From JANQLU01 sp964434955 (GTDB lineage: Bacteria > Planctomycetota > Planctomycetia > Pirellulales > Pirellulaceae): a stretch of DNA of 64,000 bases. Shown here piece after piece: positions 8,136 through 16,696 of the stretch. Every line of letters begins with the position of its first letter. Within the stretch, counting starts at the first letter, position 1. Location of the stretch: positions 28,082 through 92,081 of the forward strand of contig CAYSXI010000003.1 of the NCBI GenBank assembly GCA_964434955.1. The letters run 5' to 3'. A model generated the notes under the pieces. That model made no database searches, had not been told where the DNA came from, and worked only from the letters and a program-made list of their open reading frames with translations. Position numbers and translations under genes: made by a program.

Positions 8136-9802
8136 TCGCGTCCCTCAAGCATCGGAAGGTTCAACTTTTGTTCCCTGCCACATTGAATGGCTTCCTCGTA
8201 GCCAGCGTCTGCATGCCGCATCACACCTGTGGCGGGATCGTTGAACAGCACGCGTCCAATTCGGGCGTCAGCGGCTTCGGTACCGTCACAACAAATCACA
8301 ACTCCCGAATGTTGCGAGAATCCCATTCCAACGCCGCCACCGTGATGCAAACTAACCCAAGTCGCTCCGCCTGCCGTGTTCAATAAAGCATTGAGCAATG
8401 GCCAATCGGAAACCGCATCACTTCCATCTTTCATCGATTCCGTTTCTCGATTGGGGCTCGCCACGGAACCACTGTCCAAGTGATCGCGCCCGATCACAAT
8501 CGGCGCCGACAACTCACCACTTCGCACCATCTCGTTGAAGGCCAATCCAAGGCGGTGTCGCTGACCCAATCCCACCCAACAAATGCGCGACGGCAGACCC
8601 TGAAACTGAATTCGTTCGCGAGCCATGTTGAGCCAGTTGTGAAGGTGCGGATCGTCGGGAATCAATTCTTTGACCTTCGCGTCCGTTTTGTAAATGTCCT
8701 CCGGATCACCACTCAACGCGGCCCAGCGAAACGGACCGATGCCTCGACAAAACAAAGGCCGGATGTAGGCGGGAACGAATCCGGGAAAATCAAATGCGTC
8801 CGCAACGCCTTCTTCCAACGCAACCTGGCGAATATTGTTGCCATAATCAAAAGTCGGAATGCCTTGTCGATGAAACTCGAGCATGGCTTGTACATGGGTG
8901 GCCATGGATTGCTTGGCGGCAGCGACCACTTTTTCAGGATCCGATCGCCGCAACTGTTCTGCTTGTTCCAGACTCCAGCCGGCCGGAAGGTAACCATTGA
9001 GGGGATCATGGGCCGAAGTCTGATCCGTTACCGCATCGGGTCGGATTCCACGTTTCAAAAGTTCCGGTAAGACTTCCGCGGCGTTGCCCAACAGTCCAAT
9101 ACTTATGGGATGATGACTGGCACAGGAATCCGCAATCCACTCAAGCGCCTGATCCAGGTCTTCGGTTTTTCGATTGAGGTAGCCCGTCTCAAGCCGCTTA
9201 TCAATTCTCGTGGGGTCACATTCGATGGCCAACATCGAGGCGCCTGCCATGGTGCAGGCCAAAGGCTGAGCTCCTCCCATCCCACCGAGTCCGGCAGTCA
9301 GAATCCATTTCCCGGCCAAGTTACCCTCGAAGTGCGTCCGCCCAACGGAAACAAACGTTTCGTAGGTCCCTTGAACAATGCCCTGGCTGCCGATGTAGAT
9401 CCACGATCCGGCCGTCATTTGACCGTACATCATCAAGCCTTTCTGATCCAACTCGTGAAAATGTTCCCAGTTGGCCCAATGGGGAACAAGATTGGAATTC
9501 GCGATCAAGACCCGCGGTGCGTCTTCATGCGTTTGAAAAACTCCGACGGGTTTTCCCGATTGAACGAGCAAGGTTTGATCGGACTCCAGGTTCCTGAGGC
9601 AAGCAACGATGCGATCAAAACACTCCCAATTTCTCGCGGCTTTTCCAATACCACCATAAACCACCAATTCGTCCGGAATCTCGGCGACTTCGGGGTCCAG
9701 GTTATTCATCAACATCCGCAACGGGGCTTCGGTCATCCAGGATTTGCAACTCAACTCGGTCCCCTGCGGAGACTTGATCAAACGAGCGGTTGGGGTGGGC
9801 AT
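8132..9802 (-). CDS. hutU: Urocanate hydratase (urocanase)
   Basis: A 556-residue NAD-dependent enzyme converting urocanate to imidazolone-propionate, step two of histidine catabolism. The family is evident from long conserved blocks: IPDELVVYGGIGKAARNW near the N-terminus, QGTYETFVSVGRTHF, the NAD-binding stretch LGGMGGAQPLACTMAG, DQTSAHDPLNGYLP, and the C-terminal SLHHGGGVGMGFSQHSG. I chose the ATG at 9802 because GGAG lies seven bases upstream and it matches family starts; an in-frame GTG at 9832 is less likely. It is first in the hutU-hutH operon and faces away from hutG across 156 bases. Confidence 0.98.
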   Translation of the reverse strand: MPTPTARLIKSPQGTELSCKSWMTEAPLRMLMNNLDPEVAEIPDELVVYGGIGKAARNWECFDRIVACLRNLESDQTLLVQSGKPVGVFQTHEDAPRVLIANSNLVPHWANWEHFHELDQKGLMMYGQMTAGSWIYIGSQGIVQGTYETFVSVGRTHFEGNLAGKWILTAGLGGMGGAQPLACTMAGASMLAIECDPTRIDKRLETGYLNRKTEDLDQALEWIADSCASHHPISIGLLGNAAEVLPELLKRGIRPDAVTDQTSAHDPLNGYLPAGWSLEQAEQLRRSDPEKVVAAAKQSMATHVQAMLEFHRQGIPTFDYGNNIRQVALEEGVADAFDFPGFVPAYIRPLFCRGIGPFRWAALSGDPEDIYKTDAKVKELIPDDPHLHNWLNMARERIQFQGLPSRICWVGLGQRHRLGLAFNEMVRSGELSAPIVIGRDHLDSGSVASPNRETESMKDGSDAVSDWPLLNALLNTAGGATWVSLHHGGGVGMGFSQHSGVVICCDGTEAADARIGRVLFNDPATGVMRHADAGYEEAIQCGREQKLNLPMLEGRE

Positions 9803-9958
9803 GGCAAACTCCAGCAAAGAATTCGAAAGCACGAGCAGGTGGACTTCGCAACCGTCACACGTCGTACCACGCTTGGTATGCGTTCGGCTTGGAATACAAT
9901 GAATCCCTCAAACTTGGGGACTTCATCGTAGCATTAACAAGGCAGAATTCGATACGGG
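9803..9958. promoter_or_regulatory. Divergent hut control region with a short palindrome
   Basis: This 156-base gap separates the hutU and hutG starts, so it must hold promoters for both arms. An inverted repeat TACCA-CGCT-TGGTA (9865-9878) and a CCCTCAAACTTGGGG element (about 9905-9919) are visible. Either could be an operator, but no hut regulator gene is in the window and I cannot name a binding protein. Confidence 0.4.
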
Positions 9959-10765
9959 ATGAACTTGGAAGATCAAACACCCATTTATCAATTGGCCCAA
10001 GGCGATTTGCCCTTTCTGGTGAGTGTTCCCCATGTCGGAACCCTTGTTCCGGAAACCATTCTTGATTCATTTACCGCCGAAGCCAAACGCTTGCCTGATA
10101 CGGATTGGTTTGTTGATCAGCTGTTTGATTTTCCCGAACTATCGCGCGCGACGCTAATCAAGTCGAATTTCAATCGCTATGTGATTGACTTGAACCGATC
10201 GACCGACGGGGAAAACCTTTATCCCGGCAAACCGACACCAGAATTGTGTCCGACAACCTGTTTTGATGGCACCGCAATTTATGAACAAGCGCCGCCGGAC
10301 AGGGCGGAAATCCAGCGACGAACTTCAACTTACTGGCAGCCCTACCATGACCAGATTGCTGCCATCATCGCCGACTTCAAGGCCCGATTCGACTTTGCGT
10401 TAATCCTCGATATTCATTCAATTGCCAGTTGCGTTCCCCGTCTCTTTGATGGAACCTTGCCGGATTTCAATTTTGGAACGAACCATGAGAAGTCATGTGG
10501 GAGAAGTTTGAATGCCCGGATCCGGGAATTTGCTGATTCAACTTCCGAGTTTTCTGCTGCATTCAACGGACGCTTTGTCGGCGGTTTCATCACCCGCAAC
10601 TATGGAAATCCAGGAAACAAGATACACAGCGTACAAATCGAAATCTCGCAGGCAACGTACCTTGATGAAACGACTGGAAATTGGGATGAACAAAAAGCCG
10701 CCCGCGTTCGCCCCGTCATGAAAGAATTTTTCTGTTTGCTTTCGGATTGGATAAAGAAAACCTAG
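9959..10765 (+). CDS. hutG: N-formylglutamate deformylase
   Basis: A 268-residue zinc-dependent amidohydrolase that splits N-formyl-L-glutamate into glutamate and formate, the last step of the formylglutamate route. Family markers are SVPHVGTLVP near residue 20-30, DTDWFVDQLFDF, NRYVIDLNR, LDIHSIASCVPRLFDG and the FNFGTN segment. It is followed two bases later by hutI. The presence of hutF in the same operon supports this assignment over the unrelated formiminoglutamase that is also called HutG in other bacteria. Confidence 0.93.
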   Translation: MNLEDQTPIYQLAQGDLPFLVSVPHVGTLVPETILDSFTAEAKRLPDTDWFVDQLFDFPELSRATLIKSNFNRYVIDLNRSTDGENLYPGKPTPELCPTTCFDGTAIYEQAPPDRAEIQRRTSTYWQPYHDQIAAIIADFKARFDFALILDIHSIASCVPRLFDGTLPDFNFGTNHEKSCGRSLNARIREFADSTSEFSAAFNGRFVGGFITRNYGNPGNKIHSVQIEISQATYLDETTGNWDEQKAARVRPVMKEFFCLLSDWIKKT

Positions 10766-10767
10766 CC

Positions 10768-12000
10768 ATGACTTCTTTGATTCATCGCGCCAAGCTCCAG
10801 CAGTCAACAGGCTCCAATTCCGTCGAGACGATCGAAGACGCTCACATCGTTGTCTCGGACCAGGGACTCGTCGAGTGGATCGGCCCGCGGAGCGAATTCA
10901 TCCGGTCCCAATGGAACGAAGTTGAGTTTGATGTTCGTTATGACTTGAAAGAGCAATTGGTCACGCCGGGTCTCATCGATTGCCATACGCATATCATCTA
11001 TGGGGGATCGCGAGCCAACGAGTGGCGGCGACGGCTGAACGGCGAAACCTATGAACAGATCGCCAATTCCGGCGGAGGGATTCGATCGACGGTTGCCGCA
11101 ACACGAAAAGCATCCGATCAGCAGTTGTTTGAGTCCGCCAGCGATCGCGCAGCCCAGATGCTTGAGTTTGGGGTGACCACGATCGAGGTAAAGTCGGGCT
11201 ACGGATTGGCGGCCGCTGAAGAACTCAAAATGATCTCGGTCGCCGAAAGACTGAAAATAGAGTGCGCTCAGAACATTCGGATCACTTTTCTGGGGGCCCA
11301 TGCGGTTCCGGCAGAGTTGGATGGTGACGCTGACCGCTACCTGGAACAGGAAGTTTTGCCTTTGATTTCAAAACTTCCCGATTCGGTCGACGCCATTGAT
11401 GTTTTCTGTGAAGGAATTGCATTTGATGTCGAACAGTCGCGGCGGGTGTTGCAAAGTGGAATCGGCGCAGGGTTGGAGCCGAAGATCCACTCGGAACAGC
11501 TATCCAATCTCGGCGGAACAAAAATGGCTGCCGAGTTGGGAGCCGTGTCGGCAGATCACTTGGAGTACCTGGACGAAGCCGGGGTCATTGCAATGGCCGA
11601 AAACAATTGTGTCGCGGTTTTGCTGCCGGGCGCTTTTTACTTCATTAACGAAACACAGAAACCGCCCATTGATTTGCTTCGAAAACACCAAGTCCCAATT
11701 GCAATCGCGACCGACCACAATCCGGGTAGCAGTCCGCTGATCTCACTGCCACTTTCTCTCAATTTTGCGTGCACCCTGTTTGGAATGACTCCCGAAGAAG
11801 CATTTGCCGGGGCGACGATCCATGCCGCCAAGGCCTTGCGAATGGAAAAAGAGGTTGGACGTTTGGAACCGGGAACCCAGGCGGACTTTGTCGTCTGGAA
11901 TGTCACCGATTTTTGCGAGTTGATTCATCTCGTCGGTCATAATCCCTGCCGAGACGTCTATAAAAACGGAAAGCCTGTTCTGAGTCGCGCGAAACCATGA
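10768..12000 (+). CDS. hutI: Imidazolonepropionase
   Basis: A 410-residue metal-dependent amidohydrolase that opens imidazolone-5-propionate to N-formimino-L-glutamate, step three. The metal-binding HxH is in LIDCHTHIIYGG near residue 70. Further family blocks are GGGIRSTVAATR, EVKSGYGL, TFLGAHAVPAE and IATDHNPGSSPL. The ATG at 10768 follows the hutG stop by two bases and is preferred to a TTG 21 bases earlier inside hutG. Its last four bases overlap the hutF start (ATGA at 11997-12000). Length fits the family. Confidence 0.97.
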   Translation: MTSLIHRAKLQQSTGSNSVETIEDAHIVVSDQGLVEWIGPRSEFIRSQWNEVEFDVRYDLKEQLVTPGLIDCHTHIIYGGSRANEWRRRLNGETYEQIANSGGGIRSTVAATRKASDQQLFESASDRAAQMLEFGVTTIEVKSGYGLAAAEELKMISVAERLKIECAQNIRITFLGAHAVPAELDGDADRYLEQEVLPLISKLPDSVDAIDVFCEGIAFDVEQSRRVLQSGIGAGLEPKIHSEQLSNLGGTKMAAELGAVSADHLEYLDEAGVIAMAENNCVAVLLPGAFYFINETQKPPIDLLRKHQVPIAIATDHNPGSSPLISLPLSLNFACTLFGMTPEEAFAGATIHAAKALRMEKEVGRLEPGTQADFVVWNVTDFCELIHLVGHNPCRDVYKNGKPVLSRAKP

Positions 12001-13385
12001 ATCAGCTATTACTCGAGAATGCCTGGGTCGATTCCCGCTGGCAAAAAGATGTTCTTTTGCAGTTAGATCAGCAGGGCGTGATTCGGTCTCTGGAGTCCTC
12101 CACTCGGAGCCCTGAAACAGTCGCGCGAATCGGCGGTTTCGTGCTCCCGGGAATCCCCAATGTGCATAGCCATGCATTTCAGCGTGGGATGGTGGGACTG
12201 ACGGAATATCAAACCGGCGAGAATGACAGTTTTTGGACTTGGCGGCAGTTGATGTATCAATTTCTGGAATCGTTGTCGCCGGATGACGTTTTTCATATTG
12301 CCAAGCAGCTGTTTCGAGAAATGCTTGCGGCGGGGTACACGACCGTTGGCGAATTTCAGTACATTCACAACCGACCGGATGGTGTGGCCTACGAAAGCCC
12401 CGCCACCCTCTGCCATCGGGTCATTGAGGCTGCGGTGGATGTTGGCATCGGAATTTGTATTCTTCCGGTGTTGTATCAACGGGGCGGTTTCGACAATCGT
12501 CCCCTTCGTGATGGCCAAGGGCGTTTCCAACTAAGCGATCGACAGTTCATCGAGGTCATTGATGAGATTCGGGAGCATTGGCAAGACGAACCTCTGGTGT
12601 CATTTGGAATGGCATTGCATTCGTTGAGAGCGATCGATATCGAACGGATGCCATCGGTGATCGAACCGGTCACGGACATCTTGGGCGACTGCCCAATCCA
12701 CATTCACATCGCCGAGCAAACCGCCGAGGTCGAAGCTTGCAACTCCACACACGGACTTCGGCCGGTTGAATGGTTGTTTCGCAATTGCCCTGTCGATTCT
12801 CGCTGGTGTTTGATCCACGCAACCCATCTCTCCGAAGTTGAGATTGACTTGATTTGCAACTCCCAAGCGGTGGTTGGACTTTGCCCGATGACCGAAGCCA
12901 ACCTGGGAGACGGGATTTTTCCGGCACCTGAGTTTTTATCGAAAGGCGGAAAGATTTCGATCGGAAGCGATAGCCACATTAGCATCAATCCATTTAGCGA
13001 ATTACGGATGATTGAATATGGCCAAAGGCTGACTCGTCGAGCACGGGCGGTTTTGTGCGACGAATCATTTTCGACGGGCACTTTTCTTGCGCGACAGGTC
13101 ATCTCGGCGGGAAGCCAAACTCTGTCGCGAAATTTGAACGATGATGGTGGGATTGCGATCGGAAATTTCGCCGACTTGATTGTCGTCAATGAAAGGGAGT
13201 TGGGCTTACCCCATGGGCAAATCGATCGGGCCTGGGACAAGCTCATTTTTTTTGAATCCCAACCGACAGTGGAACAGACTTGGGTGGGCGGACGGAAAGT
13301 CTATGATGCGCAAAACCGCAGTCGGTGGTTGAACCCCTCAGATGCGTTCCTTCGCGCGACGCAAATCTCCCAGTCTGGAAAATAG
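11997..13385 (+). CDS. hutF: Formimidoylglutamate deiminase
   Basis: A 462-residue amidohydrolase that deiminates N-formimino-L-glutamate to N-formyl-L-glutamate and ammonia, step four. Metal-binding and catalytic blocks are visible in order: GIPNVHSHAFQRGMVG, HIHIAEQTAEVE, LIHATHLSEVE and SIGSDSHISINPFSELR. The start overlaps the hutI stop by four bases. With hutG it defines the five-step pathway through N-formylglutamate, rather than direct formiminoglutamase hydrolysis. A T-rich run follows the stop, but no clear hairpin. Confidence 0.95.
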   Translation: MNQLLLENAWVDSRWQKDVLLQLDQQGVIRSLESSTRSPETVARIGGFVLPGIPNVHSHAFQRGMVGLTEYQTGENDSFWTWRQLMYQFLESLSPDDVFHIAKQLFREMLAAGYTTVGEFQYIHNRPDGVAYESPATLCHRVIEAAVDVGIGICILPVLYQRGGFDNRPLRDGQGRFQLSDRQFIEVIDEIREHWQDEPLVSFGMALHSLRAIDIERMPSVIEPVTDILGDCPIHIHIAEQTAEVEACNSTHGLRPVEWLFRNCPVDSRWCLIHATHLSEVEIDLICNSQAVVGLCPMTEANLGDGIFPAPEFLSKGGKISIGSDSHISINPFSELRMIEYGQRLTRRARAVLCDESFSTGTFLARQVISAGSQTLSRNLNDDGGIAIGNFADLIVVNERELGLPHGQIDRAWDKLIFFESQPTVEQTWVGGRKVYDAQNRSRWLNPSDAFLRATQISQSGK

Positions 13386-13577
13386 GGTTTTTTTGCGAAT
13401 TTCAAATTATCCAAATTGCCAACATTGTGTTCAAAAACCGGAATTGGCGGTTGAACTCAAAATCGGCTCGTGGAAAAATAGCCGATCCTATTTGGTCAGG
13501 GATCGTCACGGCCATCATTTTTATTGATTTGTTGGGGTTGGGGAAAACGCCAACGAATTTTTCTATCGAGTAGTTGG

Positions 13578-13865
13578 ATGAGAATTGAACCCTTGGGCGA
13601 CAAAGTTGTCGTCAAGCGAGTTGATGCCGAAGAAGTTACAGCAGGTGGAATTGTTTTACCTGATTCGGCACAGGAAAAACCTGCGCAAGGAAAAGTTCTT
13701 TCGGTAGGCAGCGGAAGACTGACCGACAACGGTGATCGACGAGAACTTCAGGTGACTGAAGGCGACCGCGTTCTATTTACGAGTTATGCCGGAACCGAAA
13801 TCGATGTCGATGGGCAAACGGTTTTGATCATGTCGGAATCCGATATTTTGGCCGTTGTTGGTTAG
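13578..13865 (+). CDS. groES: Co-chaperonin GroES (Cpn10)
   Basis: A 95-residue protein matching GroES over its whole length: it begins MRIEPLGDKVVVKRVDAEE, has the mobile-loop region TAGGIVLPDSAQEKPAQG, the GDRVLFTSYAGTEI block and ends SESDILAVVG. It caps the GroEL barrel during protein folding in the cytoplasm. The GroEL partner is not adjacent: the next gene starts 331 bases away and is unrelated. No CIRCE inverted repeat is visible in the 190 bases upstream, so control by HrcA is not supported here. Confidence 0.96.
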   Translation: MRIEPLGDKVVVKRVDAEEVTAGGIVLPDSAQEKPAQGKVLSVGSGRLTDNGDRRELQVTEGDRVLFTSYAGTEIDVDGQTVLIMSESDILAVVG

Positions 13866-14196
13866 GCCACCGGTCCGGGTACTCCGTTATTCGTTACGGC
13901 CGCCATTGGTTTTGAGCGGCCATTTGCCAGGTCGAGCGTCTGCCCATGCGTCTCGCGTTATCTGCGGGCCCATCTGTCGGTTTCCTTGACGTCGTTGTGT
14001 CTGAATCGACAAATGCCTTTGTGGATTCGCCAGGAATCCCGCGTTTTTGGTTTGGAATGGATTTTGCATCCGTTTCGAGTCATTGCGGATTTGATTTTCC
14101 GGCTGCAAAGTCCAGAATACAAATGTGCCGCCACGATAGACGAAAACTTTAACGGCGCTCCGAGCGAGTACCAAACCGAACAAAGGAAACTCCGGA
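13866..14196. other. Intergenic stretch, no gene supported
   Basis: These 331 bases between groES and the prenyltransferase-like gene contain only short open frames without family resemblance. I see no tRNA, terminator or clear repeat. It probably holds the promoter and leader of the downstream gene. Confidence 0.6.
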
Positions 14197-15363
14197 ATGA
14201 ATCAAACATCACCGATCCGAGTATGGATGTGTTGCGCCGTTGTTGCGTTGGCTTTCCCAATCATCGGTACCGCCCAAGAATCCGCAAAGCCAAATGCGAG
14301 TTATGACCGGGACGTCGCGAAGGCCATGGTTGCCAAAGGCGTCGCGTACTTTCGCAGTGTTCAGGCGGACGATGGTTCGTTTAGCAAAGAACTGGGACCC
14401 GGTATCACCGGATTGGTCGTTTCCTCGATGCTTCGAAATGGCGTATCACGAGATGATGAAACCGTCAAAAAAGGCATGGACTACGTTTCAAAGTTCATTC
14501 GCAAGGAAGACGGTGGAATCTACTCGGAAGGTTCCGTTTACCGAAACTACGAAACTTGCATTTCGTTGATGATGTTCGCGGAGGCCAATTCCGATGGCAA
14601 ATACGATTCGGTTATCCAAAACGCGAAGAAGTTCATTAAAAAGATTCAGTGGGGCGAGGACGCCAAGCAAGAAAGCCTGGATTTTGGCGGAGCCGGGTAC
14701 GGCAAGCACGGGCGCCCTGACTTGAGTAATACCTCGTTCCTGATCGATGCCCTAAAAAGTTCCATGGATGAAGGCGACAAAACCGACCGCGCTGCCTTGG
14801 AACGTGCCTTGAAATTTGTTTCGCGAACGCAAAACAAGTATTCGCAAGACAACATGACCGAATTCGCGCGTAAAGCGACCGGTGAAGACGTTGGTGGTTT
14901 TTACTACACGCCAGCCAATGGTGGTGAGAGCAAAGCGGGCAAAACAGCCAACGGTGGGCTTCGTAGCTACGCTTCCATGACCTATGCCGGCCTGAAAAGC
15001 TTGTTGTATGCGGGTGTCAAAAAAGACGACCCACGCGTGAAAGCGGCGACCGAATGGATTTCGAAACATTACGATCTCAAATCGAATCCGGGCGTTGGCC
15101 AACAGGGACTCTTTTATTACTACCACATTTTTGCAAAAGCACTTTCCGCTCTCGGTGTTGACGAGATCGTTGATGGTGACGGCAAGAAACACAATTGGCG
15201 TTCGGAGCTGCTCGCTGAACTCAAGACAAGACAGCGGAAAGACGGTTCTTGGCTCAATCCAAAAAGTTCGCGATGGGAAGAAGGAAACCCTCATTTGGTG
15301 ACCGCCTATTGCTTGCTTGCGATTTCGCACATGGACGCGGCAAAAGCGACCAAGAAAAAATAG
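14197..15363 (+). CDS. Secreted prenyltransferase/squalene-oxidase-repeat (alpha/alpha toroid) protein
   Basis: A 388-residue protein with a signal peptide (about residues 1-26, ending GTAQ). The body shows repeated motifs of the prenyltransferase/terpene-cyclase toroid: DDGSFSKELGPGITGLVVS, EDGGIYSEGSVYRNYETC, GGAGYG, GGLRSYASMTYAGLKSLL and QRKDGSWLN. No DxDD or DCTAE cyclase motif is seen, so enzymatic terpene cyclisation is not supported. Secreted members of this fold are common in planctomycetes, with unknown function. It ends 18 bases before cutC, which may be co-transcribed. Confidence 0.85.
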   Translation: MNQTSPIRVWMCCAVVALAFPIIGTAQESAKPNASYDRDVAKAMVAKGVAYFRSVQADDGSFSKELGPGITGLVVSSMLRNGVSRDDETVKKGMDYVSKFIRKEDGGIYSEGSVYRNYETCISLMMFAEANSDGKYDSVIQNAKKFIKKIQWGEDAKQESLDFGGAGYGKHGRPDLSNTSFLIDALKSSMDEGDKTDRAALERALKFVSRTQNKYSQDNMTEFARKATGEDVGGFYYTPANGGESKAGKTANGGLRSYASMTYAGLKSLLYAGVKKDDPRVKAATEWISKHYDLKSNPGVGQQGLFYYYHIFAKALSALGVDEIVDGDGKKHNWRSELLAELKTRQRKDGSWLNPKSSRWEEGNPHLVTAYCLLAISHMDAAKATKKK

Positions 15364-15381
15364 TACGGGCCGGGTGAGAAT

Positions 15382-16113
15382 TTGCTTGTCGAAGTTTGCG
15401 CCGGATCGTTGGAAGATTGCCTGATCGCGGAGCGCGCTGGTGCGGACCGAATCGAATTGAATTCGGCGCTCGCGCTCGGTGGACTGACGCCTTCGGCCCC
15501 CCTGGTTTGCGAAGCCAAGAAACGGGTCTCGATTCCAATCGTTACGATGGTGCGTCCTCGCCCGGGCAACTTCTGCTACCGTCCTGAGGAATTGGCTCAG
15601 CTCAAACGCGAGCTGCAATTGATGCTCGATTGTGGAGCGGATGGAGTCGTTTTTGGAATCACTGACGAAACGGGGCGAATCGATGCGGAAAAATGCGCCG
15701 AGCTGGTGAGGTCGTTTTGTCAGGATTGCGAGAGTGTTTACCACCGGGCGATCGACGTCTCCCCCGATTGGGCATCCTGCCTGGCAAACGTGGTCGATTT
15801 GGGGTTCGATCGTGTTTTGACTTCCGGCTTGGCGAAAACCGCGTTTGAAGGCAAGGCTTGCCTCGCTTCCATGGTTGAGCGTTTCGGAAATGCCCTGGGC
15901 ATCGTCGCGGGCTCGGGAGTCCATTCCTCCAATGTCGAAAACATCGTGGTCGAAACAGGCTGCCGAGAGGTCCACGGGAGTTTTTCCCGCAACCTCCAAC
16001 ATTTTGAGACTCCGGTCGGCGATTTTGGGGCCGTATCCGTCGCCGACGAAACAGAAGTTAAGCGAACCGTCGAAATCTGCCGAAACTTGGCAAATGGAAA
16101 CGATTCATGCTGA
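15382..16113 (+). CDS. cutC: CutC family protein (copper homeostasis family)
   Basis: A 243-residue TIM-barrel protein. The family signature is at the N-terminus (VEVCAGSLEDCLIAERAGADRIEL) and continues with LGGLTPS, VMVRPRPGNF-like VTMVRPRPGNFCY, GADGVVFGIT, HRAIDVSPD, RVLTSGLAKTAFEG and AGSGVHSSNV. The start appears to be TTG at 15382; no ATG or in-frame GTG is closer to the conserved first residues. The link to copper tolerance is historical and disputed, so the biochemical role should be treated as unknown. It lies directly downstream of the toroid-fold secreted protein. Confidence 0.92.
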   Translation: MLVEVCAGSLEDCLIAERAGADRIELNSALALGGLTPSAPLVCEAKKRVSIPIVTMVRPRPGNFCYRPEELAQLKRELQLMLDCGADGVVFGITDETGRIDAEKCAELVRSFCQDCESVYHRAIDVSPDWASCLANVVDLGFDRVLTSGLAKTAFEGKACLASMVERFGNALGIVAGSGVHSSNVENIVVETGCREVHGSFSRNLQHFETPVGDFGAVSVADETEVKRTVEICRNLANGNDSC

Positions 16114-16232
16114 GCCGAGTGGCAGCGGAGAACGTCGATTGTTCGGCAAAATCAGGCTTTTTCACTTTGAGCCTTGACAATTAATGGCCGATTCGTCACC
16201 ATTTTCTGCTTGCAAAATCTGGAGATAATAAG

Positions 16233-16580
16233 ATGAAAATTCACGCGGGCGACACGGTCCAAGTGATTTCCGGTGGTGACCGAGGTCAAACCGGGAAAGT
16301 GGTATCCGTGGACCACGAAGCACAAAAAGTCATGATTGAAGGCGTGAACATGGTTTACAAACATGTTCGCCCGAGCCAGCGTAACCCGCAGGGCGGTCGG
16401 CTGCACAAAGAGATGCCGATTAACGCTTGCAAAGTCATGGTGGTTTGTCCTAAAACCAACAAACCGACGCGCGTTGGATTCCGTTATTTGGATGATGGTT
16501 CCAAGGAACGATACGCAAAAGTCAGCGGCGCTTCCTTGGGGATCGTATCTCCAAAGAAAGCATCCTACGCCAAGAAATAG
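16233..16580 (+). CDS. rplX: 50S ribosomal protein L24
   Basis: A 115-residue ribosomal protein with the N-terminal KOW motif (HAGDTVQVISGGDRGQTGKV), followed by GVNMVYKHVRP and the small insert CPKTNKPTRVGFR. L24 starts assembly of the large subunit by binding 23S rRNA. A GGAG lies eight bases before the ATG. The gene is monocistronic: it is flanked by cutC and a rhodanese-domain gene and has its own terminator at 16590. In most bacteria rplX sits in the spc operon between rplN and rplE, so this location is unusual. A possible -35 (TTGACA at 16174) lies upstream, without a convincing -10. Confidence 0.96.
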   Translation: MKIHAGDTVQVISGGDRGQTGKVVSVDHEAQKVMIEGVNMVYKHVRPSQRNPQGGRLHKEMPINACKVMVVCPKTNKPTRVGFRYLDDGSKERYAKVSGASLGIVSPKKASYAKK

Positions 16581-16589
16581 TTAAAGCAT

Positions 16590-16618
16590 TACCCCGGTCC
16601 TTTTGGCGGGGTATTTTT
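16590..16618 (+). terminator. Rho-independent terminator after rplX
   Basis: A 7-bp GC-rich stem (TACCCCG with CGGGGTA) with a 10-base loop runs into five T residues, ten bases after the rplX stop. Confidence 0.85.
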
Positions 16619-16651
16619 ATGCGCTTTCGTCAATCCATGAACTGGCTTCAT

Positions 16652-16681
16652 ACCAAGAACGGGTACCCAACCAAGAACGGG
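16652..16681. repeat. Direct repeat, 12-bp identical copies, period 18
   Basis: ACCAAGAACGGG occurs at 16652-16663 and again at 16670-16681. It lies between the rplX terminator and the probable start of the rhodanese gene; if translation began at 16619 it would add the repeated peptide TKNG, which argues for the later start. Confidence 0.8.
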
Positions 16682-16696
16682 CGCTGGAAAACGCCG

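Noticed and set aside
13386..13577. CIRCE-type heat-shock operator before groES
   Set aside because: No TTAGCACTC / GAGTGCTAA inverted repeat is visible.
13887..14183. Minus-strand frame of about 98 codons in the gap after groES
   Set aside because: No RBS, no family resemblance, and composition like non-coding DNA.
14752..16002. Long minus-strand open frame opposite the toroid protein and cutC
   Set aside because: It is antisense to two recognisable genes and its product has no domain-like pattern; it reflects codon bias of the true genes.
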